Assembly (NCBI RefSeq): GCF_000308615.1
Contig: NZ_BAGB01000054.1
Location: 124,001 to 188,000 of the forward strand
DNA length: 64,000 bases
Direction: 5' to 3'
From: Nocardia jiangxiensis NBRC 101359
Lineage (GTDB): Bacteria > Actinomycetota > Actinomycetes > Mycobacteriales > Mycobacteriaceae
Shown here: positions 1 to 8,786 of the stretch, piece after piece
Numbering within the stretch: position 1 is the first letter of the stretch
How the letters are laid out: each line of letters begins with the position of its first letter
Program-made: the position numbers and the translations under genes
The notes under the pieces: generated by a model
What the model saw: the letters and a program-made list of their open reading frames with translations, nothing else
Told to the model about the DNA's origin: nothing
Database searches by the model: none

Positions 1-534
1 TTCCGCGGCCTCGGCGCGGATCTGCGGCTTCGGGGTGTCGCCGACCGGGAACATCGCGCGCGAGAGCTGCTCGGCGGTCAGCACCGCGAGCACATAGGAC
101 TGATCCTTGTCCGCATCCACCGCGCGACGCAGCACGCCGTCCTCGAGACGGGCGTAGTGGCCGGTGGCCACCGCGTCGAACCCCAGCGCCACCGCGCGGT
201 CGGCCAGGGCGGAGAACTTGATCTTCTCGTTGCAGCGCAGGCACGGATTCGGCGTCTCCCCCGCCGCGTAGGCGGCGACGAAGTCGTCGATCACGTCCTC
301 TTTGAACCGATCGGCGAAATCCCAGACGTAGAACGGGATTCCGAGCACATCGGCGGCGCGGCGGGCATCACCCGCATCCTCCTTGGAGCAGCAGCCCCGC
401 GATCCGGTACGCAGCGTCCCGGGTGTCGCGGACAGCGCCAGATGCACGCCGACCACCTCGTGACCGGCCTCGACAGCGCGGGCCGCTGCGACCGCCGAAT
501 CGACGCCGCCGCTCATCGCCGCGAGCACTCTCAT
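1..534 (-). CDS. mnmA: tRNA-specific 2-thiouridylase MnmA (N-terminal part)
   Basis: This gene runs off the left edge of the window, so only the first 178 codons are present. MnmA activates U34 of certain tRNAs with ATP and transfers sulfur to give 2-thiouridine in the cytoplasm. The N-terminus carries the PP-loop SGGVDS, the [12 protein letters not shown] segment, the [12 protein letters not shown] motif that holds a catalytic cysteine, and ATGHYAR, all typical of the family. The ATG overlaps the stop codon of the upstream cysteine desulfurase gene as ATGA, so the two are translationally coupled. The desulfurase is the expected sulfur donor. The same pair is Rv3024c-Rv3025c in M. tuberculosis. 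Confidence 0.95.
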   Translation of the reverse strand, partial: MRVLAAMSGGVDSAVAAARAVEAGHEVVGVHLALSATPGTLRTGSRGCCSKEDAGDARRAADVLGIPFYVWDFADRFKEDVIDDFVAAYAAGETPNPCLRCNEKIKFSALADRAVALGFDAVATGHYARLEDGVLRRAVDADKDQSYVLAVLTAEQLSRAMFPVGDTPKPQIRAEAAE

Positions 535-1757
535 CGCGAACCTCCCTGCACACTCGCCAGTCCCGCCGCCCGCGCACGGTCCACCACCGGCGGCAGCACC
601 TCCAGAACTCTGTCGATATCGACGCGGGTCGAGGTGTGCCCCAACGAGAATCGCAGCGAACCCCGCGCCGCGCGCGCCTGCGCGCCCATCGCCAACAGGA
701 CGTGACTGGGCGCGGCCACACCCGCATTGCAGGCCGACCCGGTGGAGCATTCGATCCCCGCCGCGTCCAGCAGCATCAGCAGCGAATCACCCTCACAGCC
801 GGGAAAGGTGAAGTGCGCGATACCCGGTAGCCGCAGCTCGGCGGGCCCGTTGACCACCACGTCGGGCACCGCGGCCCGCACACCGGCGACCAGATCGTCC
901 CGTAGCAGAGTCAGTTCGGCTGTGCGCGAAGGCAACCCGCGGACGGTCTCGCGCAGCGCGGCGGCCATTCCGACCGCACCGGGCACATCCGAGGTCCCCG
1001 AACGCAGATCGCGTTCGTGGCCGCCACCGTGCAGCAGCGGCACGCAGCCGACCTGCCGACCCAGCAGCAGCACGCCGACGCCGTGCGGCCCGCCGACCTT
1101 GTGCGCGGCGAAACTTGCCGCGGCAGCGCCGCTTCCGGCGAAATCGATAGGCAGCTGAGCGGCGGCCTGCACCGCGTCGGTATGCAGCGGCACACCGAAT
1201 TCCTGTGCCACGGCCGCCAATTCGGCAATCGGCTCGATCGTGCCGACCTCGTTGTTGGCCCACATGATCGAGATCAGCGCGACCTCACCGGCATGCTTGG
1301 TCAGAATCTCGCGCAACGTGCGGGGCGACACCAGGCCCTCGCCGTCGACCTCGAGCAGACTCACCTGAGCGTCCTCGTGCTGTTCGAGCCACTCGACCGC
1401 GTCCAGCACCGCATGATGCTCGACCGTGCTGACCAGAATTCTGGTGCGCTTCGGGTCGGCGTCACGACGCGCCCAGTAGATCCCCTTGACGGCGAGATTG
1501 TCGCTCTCGGTGCCGCCCGAGGTGAAGATCACCTCCGAGGGCCGCGCCCCCAGATCGGCGGCGATCGATTCGCGCGCCTCCTCCAGCTGCCGCCGCGCCA
1601 CGCGCCCGGACCCGTGCAACGAGGACGCATTGCCCGCCGCCCCCAGGACAGCCGTCATCGCCTCGACGGCGGCGGGGAACATAGGTGTTGTGGCCGCGTG
1701 GTCGAGGTAGACCGTCTGGGGCACCGCACCGACCGGACCCGGGAAGACCGACTTCAT
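531..1757 (-). CDS. iscS: cysteine desulfurase (IscS/NifS family)
   Basis: A 408-residue PLP enzyme that takes sulfur from cysteine, leaving alanine, and passes it as a persulfide. Visible family features are YLDHAATTP near residue 17, the cofactor-contacting TVEHHAVLD near 111, the PLP lysine in [12 protein letters not shown] (Lys220) and the catalytic cysteine in [10 protein letters not shown] (Cys343). The stop overlaps the mnmA start by four bases, which points to sulfur delivery for tRNA thiolation; the protein may also serve Fe-S assembly. The start at 1757 fits the usual family N-terminus. It corresponds to Rv3025c. Confidence 0.95.
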   Translation of the reverse strand: MKSVFPGPVGAVPQTVYLDHAATTPMFPAAVEAMTAVLGAAGNASSLHGSGRVARRQLEEARESIAADLGARPSEVIFTSGGTESDNLAVKGIYWARRDADPKRTRILVSTVEHHAVLDAVEWLEQHEDAQVSLLEVDGEGLVSPRTLREILTKHAGEVALISIMWANNEVGTIEPIAELAAVAQEFGVPLHTDAVQAAAQLPIDFAGSGAAAASFAAHKVGGPHGVGVLLLGRQVGCVPLLHGGGHERDLRSGTSDVPGAVGMAAALRETVRGLPSRTAELTLLRDDLVAGVRAAVPDVVVNGPAELRLPGIAHFTFPGCEGDSLLMLLDAAGIECSTGSACNAGVAAPSHVLLAMGAQARAARGSLRFSLGHTSTRVDIDRVLEVLPPVVDRARAAGLASVQGGSR

Positions 1758-2264
1758 GACCGTGTAAGCCTAACCGACCGTTGACCTGCGCATCTTGGGG
1801 GTATCCCTTCGGCTTCTTCGATTTCGTCCACGATTCACCACGATCCGTAACCCGGTGACCGCCCTCCGCTATTCCCGGAGCCCGCTGCGCAGCACGTCAC
1901 CGAGGGTGACCTCGCGGCCCGAACCGCCGCCTACACACCGAGGCGCGCACGCCGGACGGCCTCGACCGCCTCTGACGGACCGCTGTCGGTCCCTCGGGGC
2001 CGAGCTCCTCGAGCAGATCGACGAGCTGTTCTCGCTCGACGGCGTCGAACAGCGGCGGACATGCCATGTGAAGAGTTCAGCGAGCGCCGAACCGGCGAAC
2101 TTCGATCGACGCTGAGCCGACTACATCACGTCACCGATATCTCGAGGCCGCCCCGGCGAGCCCACCGCCACCGTGACTCTATTTCGTTGCAGCGGTGGCA
2201 GTCTCGCGCGTAGTTCGTCGAGGGTGGCCGAGATGAATCCGGTGCCGATGTTGCCGATGTCAGC
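1758..2264. other. 507-bp stretch without an intact gene; weak coding remnants
   Basis: No complete gene is convincing here. On the minus strand, about 2126-2264 reads ADIGNIGTGFISATLDELRA and onward in the same frame as the upstream mycothiol-dependent enzyme but beyond its stop, with no start codon. It looks like protein sequence and may be a gene remnant. A second minus-strand piece near 1960-2075 reads MACPPLFDAVEREQLVDLLE, resembling the C-terminal helix of MarR proteins. Both are too short to assign. The rest shows nothing recognisable. Confidence 0.35.
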
Positions 2265-2912
2265 TCACCGGGAGGTCCATCGGGCCGCGCCTGCTCCGGC
2301 GAGCCGGTCCGCTGCGACGTCACGTCCGGTGAGCACCAGCAGCAAGGCGGTCACGGATCCTTCGATGATCAGCCCGTCGCCGACGGCCCAGTCGGTGTCG
2401 GTTGCCGCGAGACGGTAGCCGTCGAATTTCTCGGGCGCGTGGAACGGGGCGCCCGTGTGCCAGATTCGGTCCAGCGCCGATCGCGCGGCGGCAACCGGCA
2501 CGGTGTGCGCGATTCCGAGCGGTACCGCGATGTCCTGGCCGTGCACGAGCAGATCCATCAGCCGGTCGGTCGGTGTTGTGCCGACCGGCGCGACCCGGGC
2601 GCCGATACTCTCGCGCAGCCCGACGAGGAGCTGGGCGCTGGTGCGAGCGTCCGCGTGGCGGATGGCCGTGTCGCGGATCGCGCGGTCGAGGCTGCCGCGG
2701 GCGCGTGCCAGATTGAGCAGTAGCCAGCCGATCCTGGGCCGGGCAGACAACACCAGATGTGCGACAACGTCGCGCACCCGCCAGCCGTCGCACAAAGAGG
2801 CGTGGCCCCACTCGGCCTCGGGCAGGGCCTCGAGCATTTCGGCCAGGCCCGCGCGCTCGGTGTCCACCGCCCGCCAGATCTGTTCGGTGCTCATCGATGT
2901 CGGTCCGGTCAT
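2265..2912 (-). CDS. maleylpyruvate isomerase family mycothiol-dependent enzyme (DinB-like)
   Basis: A 215-residue protein of the TIGR03083/MDMPI family, a DinB-like four-helix fold used by actinobacteria for mycothiol-dependent reactions. The segment CDGWRVRDVVAHLVLSARPR near residue 38 holds the family's metal-ligand histidine, and the LMDLLVHGQDIAVPLG segment near residue 115 a second one. The substrate cannot be told from sequence. The ATG at 2912 follows GGGAG at eight bases, a better start than the ATG at 2894. It is divergent from a MerR gene across a repeat-rich 73-bp gap, so it is probably that regulator's target. Confidence 0.8.
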   Translation of the reverse strand: MTGPTSMSTEQIWRAVDTERAGLAEMLEALPEAEWGHASLCDGWRVRDVVAHLVLSARPRIGWLLLNLARARGSLDRAIRDTAIRHADARTSAQLLVGLRESIGARVAPVGTTPTDRLMDLLVHGQDIAVPLGIAHTVPVAAARSALDRIWHTGAPFHAPEKFDGYRLAATDTDWAVGDGLIIEGSVTALLLVLTGRDVAADRLAGAGAARWTSR

Positions 2913-2940
2913 TCGCGTGACTCCCTTTTTCCGGTGGGTG

Positions 2941-2980
2941 TTCCAGTAGGGTAGGAATTCCAGTCGGGTGGAGGTTCCAG
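2941..2980. promoter_or_regulatory. three direct TTCCAG repeats with exact 17-bp period (likely MerR operator)
   Basis: TTCCAG occurs at 2941-2946, 2958-2963 and 2975-2980, each followed by a similar G-rich stretch (TAGGGTAGGAA, TCGGGTGGAGG). A partial fourth unit, TTCCGGTGGGTG, lies just upstream at 2929-2940. The array fills the gap between the divergent mycothiol-dependent enzyme gene and the MerR gene. Repeats in a divergent promoter suggest regulator binding; assignment to the MerR is an inference. Confidence 0.55.
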
Positions 2981-2985
2981 CTATT

Positions 2986-3924
2986 GTGACTGAGATCACA
3001 CACCGTGAGGAGCTGGTCGGCACCGGGGAACTGTCCCGGCTGATCGGTGTGCCGGTGCGCACCATCCGCTTCTACTGCGACGAAGGGCTCGTTCAACCCC
3101 ACCGCAGCTCCGGCGGGCACCGCCTGTTCGATCCGGCTGGCGTGGATCGGCTGCGATCGGTGCGCCGGTTGCGCGCACTCGGGCTCGGTCTGGCCGCGAT
3201 CTCCGCCGTCCTGGACGGCACGATGTCGATCACCGAAGCTGTAGCCGCCGAACAGGCGGCACTCGACACCGAATTGGGTGCACTGGTGTGGCGGCGAGCG
3301 ATACTGGCCGCTGCTCAGGATGCACCGCCGGGCGCGCGAGCCACGCGACTGGACCTGCTCGCAACGGTTGGCGATCCACACAGCGCTCACGATGGTCTCG
3401 TCACCTTCTGGCAACGGCTGCTGGCCCCCGCATCGGCGAGCGTCTTCGAGGGGTTCGTCGTGATGAACGTCCCGACCCCACCGACCGACCCGACCCCCGA
3501 GCAGGTGGTCGCCTACGCCGAACTCGTCGGAACCGCGGCCGATCCCGCACTGGCAGCGGCGATCTCGCGCCAGCTGTGGCGATCGGATCCCGCGAGCGTC
3601 CGCCACCCGCGAGAACTTCTGGCCGGAATCTCCGAAGCCTGCGCCATGGTGGAACCCCTGCTCAGCGCCCACGTTCCACCGCGACCAGGACCCGAACTGG
3701 ACTGTTTCCTCGATGCCCACGCCACCGCGCGGCACGAACTCGACACCCCCCGCTTCCGGCAGCACATCCTCTCTGGCGCTGACGATTTCGATCCTCGCAT
3801 CCATCGATACTGGGAGCTCACCGGCGAGATCACCGCAACGACCACCGCGGGCGCCGCCCTACAGTGGCTACGACAAGCCCTGGGGCAGTCTCGGCCATCC
3901 GAACGGACCGACGGCGAGACCTGA
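2986..3924 (+). CDS. MerR family transcriptional regulator
   Basis: A regulator of about 312 residues with an N-terminal MerR winged helix: TGELSRLIGVPVRTIRFYCD, the wing residues GGHRLFDPAGVDRLRSVRRL and the start of the dimerisation helix. The remaining 240 residues form a long, mostly helical effector domain that I do not recognise. GTG at 2986 has GGAGG eleven bases upstream; an in-frame GTG at 2968 is an alternative that would add six residues. It is divergent from a mycothiol-dependent enzyme and the intergenic repeats are its likely binding site. Confidence 0.85.
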   Translation: MTEITHREELVGTGELSRLIGVPVRTIRFYCDEGLVQPHRSSGGHRLFDPAGVDRLRSVRRLRALGLGLAAISAVLDGTMSITEAVAAEQAALDTELGALVWRRAILAAAQDAPPGARATRLDLLATVGDPHSAHDGLVTFWQRLLAPASASVFEGFVVMNVPTPPTDPTPEQVVAYAELVGTAADPALAAAISRQLWRSDPASVRHPRELLAGISEACAMVEPLLSAHVPPRPGPELDCFLDAHATARHELDTPRFRQHILSGADDFDPRIHRYWELTGEITATTTAGAALQWLRQALGQSRPSERTDGET

Positions 3925-4009
3925 CCGCGAGACCGCACAGCCGCTCCAGCGGTGTTTCCGGGTCAGGCCCTGGCCGGTCGCCAATGCGAAGCACGGATGC
4001 ACGGCGTGG

Positions 4010-4795
4010 TCAGTGGGAGTCCGGCCCGGGGATGCGGACCCCGGCGGAGCGCAGCTTGGTCTCGACCAGAGCGAGTGCCCGAGCGGCGGCAGATCCCTGC
4101 TGTTCGCCGTGGTGCGCGATCAGGTGGTAGCGCGTCCCGGCCTCGGTGCGGGCTTGCATACCGGTCACGATTTTCAGCTGTGCGGGGTTGGCGAGGTAAT
4201 GCTCGGCCATGGCGGTGGCGAGTTCGTCGATGCGCGGGTCGTCCGGCTGCCAGGCCGCGGCCTCGGCCGCGCCTCGGATCAAGGCGACGTAGCGGGGGTC
4301 GTCCAGGGCGTGCTCGAGGTGCGCGAGGTAGTCCTCGAAACCTTCCGGGACCAAGGCTTTTGCCAGCACCCAGCCCTCCCTGGTGGCCGCCACCTCGTCG
4401 GCGGGGAAGCCGAGGCCGGGCATCCGCTCCAACAGCGCCACCGCGCGGTCGCCCAGCAGCGCACGGTCACCATCGGCGAGCATGTGCAGCATGTCGCGCC
4501 GCGCGATCAACTCCTCGATCCGCGCGGTGAGCTGCCGGTCGACGTCGGCGAGTGCGGCGGCGAACGAGGTGGTGTCGGCATCGAGCATCGGCCCGACCTC
4601 GGCCAGCGGCACCCCGGCGGCGGCCAGCGTCCGGACCCGCACCAGCCGCAACAGCTCGGCCGATCCGTACCGCCGGAAACCGGAGCTGTCACGTTCGGGC
4701 TCGGCGACCAGGCCGAGCTTGTGATAGTGCCGCACCGTCTTCACCGTGACGCCGACGAATGCCGCCGCCTGCCCGATCGTCACTCCGTTCCGCAC
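4010..4795 (-). CDS. MerR family transcriptional regulator
   Basis: A 261-residue protein. Residues 1-70 are a clear MerR DNA-binding domain (VTIGQAAAFVGVTVKTVRHYH, then SSGFRRYGSAELLRLVRVRT). A dimerisation helix with LTARIEELIARRDMLHML follows, then about 150 residues of unknown helical effector domain. The GTG start at 4795 is preceded by AGGAAGG at eight bases. It is convergent with the MerR gene to its left. The serine hydrolase gene upstream on the same strand has a MerR-like palindrome in its promoter, so this regulator may control it, which is an inference. Confidence 0.85.
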   Translation of the reverse strand: MRNGVTIGQAAAFVGVTVKTVRHYHKLGLVAEPERDSSGFRRYGSAELLRLVRVRTLAAAGVPLAEVGPMLDADTTSFAAALADVDRQLTARIEELIARRDMLHMLADGDRALLGDRAVALLERMPGLGFPADEVAATREGWVLAKALVPEGFEDYLAHLEHALDDPRYVALIRGAAEAAAWQPDDPRIDELATAMAEHYLANPAQLKIVTGMQARTEAGTRYHLIAHHGEQQGSAAARALALVETKLRSAGVRIPGPDSH

Positions 4796-4860
4796 CTACC
4801 CAGCCTTCCTCACGAACTTTGCGCGAACGTGGACACCGGCGGCGGACGCCGACGAAGTAC

Positions 4861-5991
4861 TCAACCCACCGGCCTAGCCTGATCCGCCTGCCCGGCGCAG
4901 AACACCTTTTCGACGAGCTTGCGCTGAGCGTTCCGGAAGGCTGTTGCGATCGAAAGGTCGGCGTCGTCGACACAGTTGAGCGCGGCAGTCAGGGTCTTGC
5001 TGCCGTCGGGCGTGCTGTACATCAGCGCCGCGTACCCCGCGGCGGCGCCGTTGTGGCAGATGACGGTGCCACCCTCCGTGGTCAGCACGAAAACTCCCAG
5101 GCCGTAATCCATATCCGGGATGCCCGTCGGATGCGGAGTGCACATCTCGGCCAGCAACGGCGCGGGCAGGAGCTTGCCGCCCAACAGCGCGGAGATGAAC
5201 CGGGCCAGATCCGCGGTGGTCGAGATCATGTCACCACCGGTGCAGACCCAGGAGGGATTCTGCCGGGTGATGTCGATCGTCTGCTGCCGATCGGCGTCCG
5301 CGTAGCGGTAGTAGGCGTGGGCGTGCGGCTCGGGGATCTCCGGTGAGGCGTCCGGCAGCACGGTGCCCGACAGACAGAGCGGCCCGATGATCCGCCGCTG
5401 CATCTCCTCGGCCAGCGAGCGGCCGGTGACCTTCTCGATCAACAGCCGGGCCAGCACATAGTTGGTGTTCGAATAGCTCCAGCCCGTCCCCGGCTCGAAC
5501 CGCGCGGGCTCGGACAGCGCCGCCTTCACCAACTCCTCGGGACGGTAGGTGTGGAACCGGTTGTCCAGCCACTGCCTGCCCGTGGCGCCGTAGGGGACGG
5601 GGATCGCATGCACGATCGTCCCGTCCGCATCGACCTCGCCGGTGAAGTTGAAGACTCCGCTGGTGTGCTGCAACAACATTCGCACCGTGATCCGACGGTC
5701 CAACCCGAACTCGGGCAGATGATCGATCACGGGGGCGTCGAGGGCGATCCTGCCCTCGGCCACCAATTGCAGCACCAGGGTCGCGGTGAAGGTTTTCGTA
5801 TTGCTGCTGATCCGGACGTGCCCGTCGGTCGGCGGCTTCTCGATACCGCCCAGCTCGGCTACTCCGGCGCTGCCGACCCATTCGCCGTGGTTGTCGCGCA
5901 CACGCAACGTCACGCCGAGGAAACCGGAATCGACGATCTCCTCGATCGTCCGCAGAATGCGCTCGTCTTGCTCGGAATGGGAGACGGACAT
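4861..5991 (-). CDS. serine hydrolase, beta-lactamase/DD-peptidase family
   Basis: A 376-residue enzyme of the class C beta-lactamase/penicillin-binding-protein fold (Pfam Beta-lactamase). The catalytic Ser-x-x-Lys is in ISSNTKTF near residue 63, the Tyr-x-Asn in GWSYSNTNYV near residue 170, and the third box is HNGAAAGY near residue 318. No signal peptide or membrane segment is visible, so it is probably cytoplasmic and more likely an esterase or peptidase than a secreted beta-lactamase. The ATG at 5991 has AGGAG nine bases upstream. It sits just upstream of a MerR gene on the same strand. Confidence 0.88.
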   Translation of the reverse strand: MSVSHSEQDERILRTIEEIVDSGFLGVTLRVRDNHGEWVGSAGVAELGGIEKPPTDGHVRISSNTKTFTATLVLQLVAEGRIALDAPVIDHLPEFGLDRRITVRMLLQHTSGVFNFTGEVDADGTIVHAIPVPYGATGRQWLDNRFHTYRPEELVKAALSEPARFEPGTGWSYSNTNYVLARLLIEKVTGRSLAEEMQRRIIGPLCLSGTVLPDASPEIPEPHAHAYYRYADADRQQTIDITRQNPSWVCTGGDMISTTADLARFISALLGGKLLPAPLLAEMCTPHPTGIPDMDYGLGVFVLTTEGGTVICHNGAAAGYAALMYSTPDGSKTLTAALNCVDDADLSIATAFRNAQRKLVEKVFCAGQADQARPVG

Positions 5992-6053
5992 GGCGGTGTG
6001 CTCCTGAAAACTGTTGTGCCCGGTCGGCGTAGTGCCGCTCGCGACGAGCCTGC

Positions 6054-6068
6054 ACCCTGACCCAGGGT
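6054..6068. promoter_or_regulatory. ACCCT-N5-AGGGT palindrome, MerR-type operator candidate
   Basis: The 15-bp dyad ACCCTGACCCAGGGT lies 63 bp upstream of the serine hydrolase start. Read towards that gene it continues from a TTGACC -35-like hexamer, the layout seen at MerR-controlled promoters. No good -10 is evident, so the assignment is tentative. Confidence 0.4.
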
Positions 6069-6125
6069 CAACTTCAACAGTGACCTAGCACACAGCCATG
6101 GTCCGTCCGGTCCGGCATCGACCTG

Positions 6126-6332
6126 CTACAACACGTCGCTGATGTCGACGCCGTTCCTGGTCAGCCCCACTTCACCGCCACGTTCGGTGATCGCGCCGAG
6201 TACCGGCTCGATGGCTCCGATGAGTTGCCCGAACGCGGGTGCGAACTCTTCGGTCATGGCTGCGGGCACGGTGAAGCGGAGTACGTATTCGGTGGACTGC
6301 TCTGCATCGACCGGATCAGGGGACGTGCTCAT
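6126..6332 (-). CDS. small hypothetical protein (68 aa)
   Basis: A 68-codon ORF opening with ATG behind a GAGAGGA ribosome-binding site. The protein is acidic and soluble (VLRFTVPAAMTEEFAPAFGQ in the middle, no membrane segment or cysteine). Its spacing and Shine-Dalgarno sequence suggest it is translated. I do not recognise the family. It lies between the serine hydrolase promoter and a divergent tiny ORF. Confidence 0.55.
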   Translation of the reverse strand: MSTSPDPVDAEQSTEYVLRFTVPAAMTEEFAPAFGQLIGAIEPVLGAITERGGEVGLTRNGVDISDVL

Positions 6333-6530
6333 GGTGCGTCCTCTCGTTCACGAACGGCGGATGTTGCATCGACAGACGGGTATAGCCGGATCGACCCCGA
6401 GTCGAAACCTCGGGCTCCGCACAATCCCGCCACACCGGCCGCCCGGCCGCGACATCTCGTCCCTCAATCACGGAGTCGAGTTTCGTGACCCGAGCCGCGG
6501 GAAGGTCGTCGGTGTGGGAAGGAGAAAGCC

Positions 6531-6689
6531 GTGGCCGATCCTCGAGAGACTGACGATCCTCCGCAGAATACCGGCGCACCGAATGCCGTGGAAGCCGATC
6601 CGGCGGCTCCGAACAGCGCCGATGCCCTCACCGCGCCGCAACCGGGCCGCACCGGCGCCGGACCGCGGTCACCGGAGCAGATCCGGTGA
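6531..6689 (+). CDS. small proline/alanine-rich hypothetical protein (52 aa)
   Basis: A GTG-initiated ORF of 52 codons with GGAG six bases before the start. The product is acidic at the N-terminus (VADPRETDDPPQNTGAPNAV) and dominated by Pro, Ala, Asp and Asn, so it is probably disordered. No homologue is recognised. It is divergent from the 68-residue ORF and convergent with the acyltransferase gene. The good start context is the main support. Confidence 0.45.
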   Translation: MADPRETDDPPQNTGAPNAVEADPAAPNSADALTAPQPGRTGAGPRSPEQIR

Positions 6690-6777
6690 CGTCGCCGCAC
6701 ACCGGCAACTCCCCGCCGCGCCCACTCCGGGCGGTGGCGCGACACCACAGCGGCAGGGCCACTGATCGCTCGACGTC

Positions 6778-7740
6778 TCAGGCGACCGTGACCGGGTGGT
6801 GAATATCGTTGTCCGAGACGATCTTGCGGGTCGGTCCGGTGCCCAGTGCGGTGGCGCGGGCGTCGATGGCGGGGGTTTCGTCGCCGCGGATGGCGCGTTC
6901 GCAGCGGCGGGCCAGATCGTGCCGGTCGTCGCCGGCGGATTCGGCTGGCAGCAGGGTGATCTCGGCGACCACGCCGCGGGCGTGCAGGACGCGGCCGACC
7001 GAGTCCAGGAAGGTGTCCACACCGACGAAGCCGGGCACGGTGGACAGCTCACCCGTGCGATCGAGGTACCGCACCCGAATCGGCTGTACGGCGGTTCCGG
7101 TGTCCACCGCGGCCTGGAACAGCGCCGGGCGCATCCGGCCGTGTGCGCGACCACACCAGGTGGTGCCCTCGGGGAACATCGCGACGCGCTCGCCCGCGGA
7201 CAGCCGCGCGGCGATCGCGTCGATCACCTCCGGCAGCGCCCGCAACCGTTCCCGCTCGATCGGGATCACCCGCATCAGCCGCGCGAGCGCGCCGAGCACC
7301 GGCCAATCGATCAGATCCGCCCGAGCCACGAACCCCATCGGCTGCACCGCGGCCAGCGCAATCACATCGGTCCAACCGACATGCCCCGCCACGGTCAGCA
7401 GTGCTTCATCCTCGCCCTCCGCGTTCGCCGAGCCGGAATTCACACCGCGCTCGTCGACGACGCGCAATCCGATTCCGCAGCAACGCAATACGGCTCGGGC
7501 GTAGCCACGATGCAGTCCCTTGCGACGGCTGCGCGGAGTGACCAGGTTGACCACCGGGAAGGTGAACAGCAGGCCGAACGCACCCAGTACCCGACCGGCG
7601 ACGCGCAGCGACCCGACCTCGGCCTCGGTCTCGACGCAACCGGGCACGCAGGGGCTCGACGGCATCCAGGCGTGCACGGCCGCAGCGGGCGGGCACGATA
7701 ACGCTGCTGATCCCGGAGAAACGAACGCGGGCATCGACAT
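6778..7740 (-). CDS. 1-acyl-sn-glycerol-3-phosphate acyltransferase (PlsC family)
   Basis: A 320-residue PlsC-type O-acyltransferase, probably acylating a glycerophosphate or related acceptor at the membrane. The catalytic block I reads VAGHVGWTDVIAL, an H-x4-D variant, near residue 117, and block III is AMFPEGTTW near residue 188. A hydrophobic stretch near residues 52-66 (LGAFGLLFTFPVVNLV) would anchor it. The ATG directly follows the stop of the GNAT gene with no gap. The pair is syntenic with Rv3026c-Rv3027c, where the role is also not firmly known. Confidence 0.88.
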   Translation of the reverse strand: MSMPAFVSPGSAALSCPPAAAVHAWMPSSPCVPGCVETEAEVGSLRVAGRVLGAFGLLFTFPVVNLVTPRSRRKGLHRGYARAVLRCCGIGLRVVDERGVNSGSANAEGEDEALLTVAGHVGWTDVIALAAVQPMGFVARADLIDWPVLGALARLMRVIPIERERLRALPEVIDAIAARLSAGERVAMFPEGTTWCGRAHGRMRPALFQAAVDTGTAVQPIRVRYLDRTGELSTVPGFVGVDTFLDSVGRVLHARGVVAEITLLPAESAGDDRHDLARRCERAIRGDETPAIDARATALGTGPTRKIVSDNDIHHPVTVA

Positions 7741-8610
7741 TCACCGTCCATCCATGACCGAGGCCGCCGACTGTAAGCGCTCCAGATACCGGCGGTTGAT
7801 GGTGTCCAGGCCGAGCAGGACGACGAAGTCCGCGACGGCGAAATCAGGATCGTGCGCAGGCTGACCGCAGATGTCCGCGCCCAGGCGCAGATATCCGCGC
7901 AACAGCGGCGGAAGTTTCGGCCGCGCGGGCGGTTCCAGCTCGTCCAGGGTGCGGCCGTCGACCACGACCGGGTTCAGCGGGCGCGCCCACCGCGCCGGAT
8001 CTCCACCGTGCTTGGCCAGCACCATGTCTCGCACGCCGCGCACATTGACACCGACCGGATCGCCGGGCGCGTCCTGCATGGGCACCGACGCGCAGCCCAT
8101 CACCCAGTCGTAACCGGTGAGCTGGATGTAGTGCAGGATGCCCGCCCACATCAGCGTCACCACCGAGCCGTTGCGGTGGTCGGGCACCACGCACGCCCGG
8201 CCCATCTCCACGATGCGCTGACCTTCGGGATTCATTGCGCTGAGGTCGAATTCGGTGGCGGTGTAGTAGCCGCCCGCGGCGGCGACCTTGTCCGGCGGCA
8301 GCATCCGGTAGCAGCCGACGAACTGATCGGTCAGCTCGTCGCGCACGAGCAGGTGGTCGCAGTGGTCGTCGAACGAGTCCGCGTCCAGGCCGTCGGCCCG
8401 CTCGGGAATGCGGAATCCGGGTTCCCCGGCGAAGACCTGGTAGCGCAACCGCTGTGCGGCGATGCGGTGCTCGGCGTCGGAGGACACCACCAGCGAGTAC
8501 TGTGGGCGGCCGTCTCCGGCGGCCGCGCTGCGCACCGGCGCGGGCGAAACCGCGGCGGGTGCGGACTCGGGTGAGAGCAGGGCGGGATCTGACACTGCCT
8601 TTATCGCCAT
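7741..8610 (-). CDS. GNAT family acyltransferase (OlsB/hemolysin-like)
   Basis: A 289-residue protein of the GNAT fold, related to OlsB-type ornithine N-acyltransferases and to Rv3027c. After a poorly conserved 50-residue leader come RLRYQVFAGEPGF, LVRDELTDQFVGCYRMLPPD, and the acyl-donor segment VEMGRACVVPDHRNGSVVTL. In OlsB, such proteins work with a PlsC-type partner to make ornithine lipids, and the gene is followed with no gap by a PlsC gene. An aminolipid role is therefore possible but not proven. The ATG at 8610 is chosen because the conserved region begins soon after it; the ribosome-binding site is weak. Confidence 0.8.
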   Translation of the reverse strand: MAIKAVSDPALLSPESAPAAVSPAPVRSAAAGDGRPQYSLVVSSDAEHRIAAQRLRYQVFAGEPGFRIPERADGLDADSFDDHCDHLLVRDELTDQFVGCYRMLPPDKVAAAGGYYTATEFDLSAMNPEGQRIVEMGRACVVPDHRNGSVVTLMWAGILHYIQLTGYDWVMGCASVPMQDAPGDPVGVNVRGVRDMVLAKHGGDPARWARPLNPVVVDGRTLDELEPPARPKLPPLLRGYLRLGADICGQPAHDPDFAVADFVVLLGLDTINRRYLERLQSAASVMDGR

Positions 8611-8786
8611 GATCCGATGAAGCCAGCCCGAATCGGCCCTGAAGCATCCGCCGAGTGTCGCCCCGATGCCAGTCCGGTGAACGAGACGAGCATCACACCC
8701 GACGTTCACCGCGAGGTCGTGTCCAGTTCGCCCAGATTACGAAGTGCGCCGCTACTCGAAACGAATCCGTCACTTCCGCAGGTGTT

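Noticed and set aside
1795-2115. A 106-codon plus-strand frame in the gap after the cysteine desulfurase gene
   Set aside because: Arg/Pro-rich with no start context or domain; the opposite strand carries a more protein-like fragment.
2320-3804. A 494-codon minus-strand frame across the MerR/mycothiol enzyme pair
   Set aside because: It runs antisense to the MerR gene and out of frame with the enzyme gene; composition is of a shadow frame and both overlapped genes have recognised domains.
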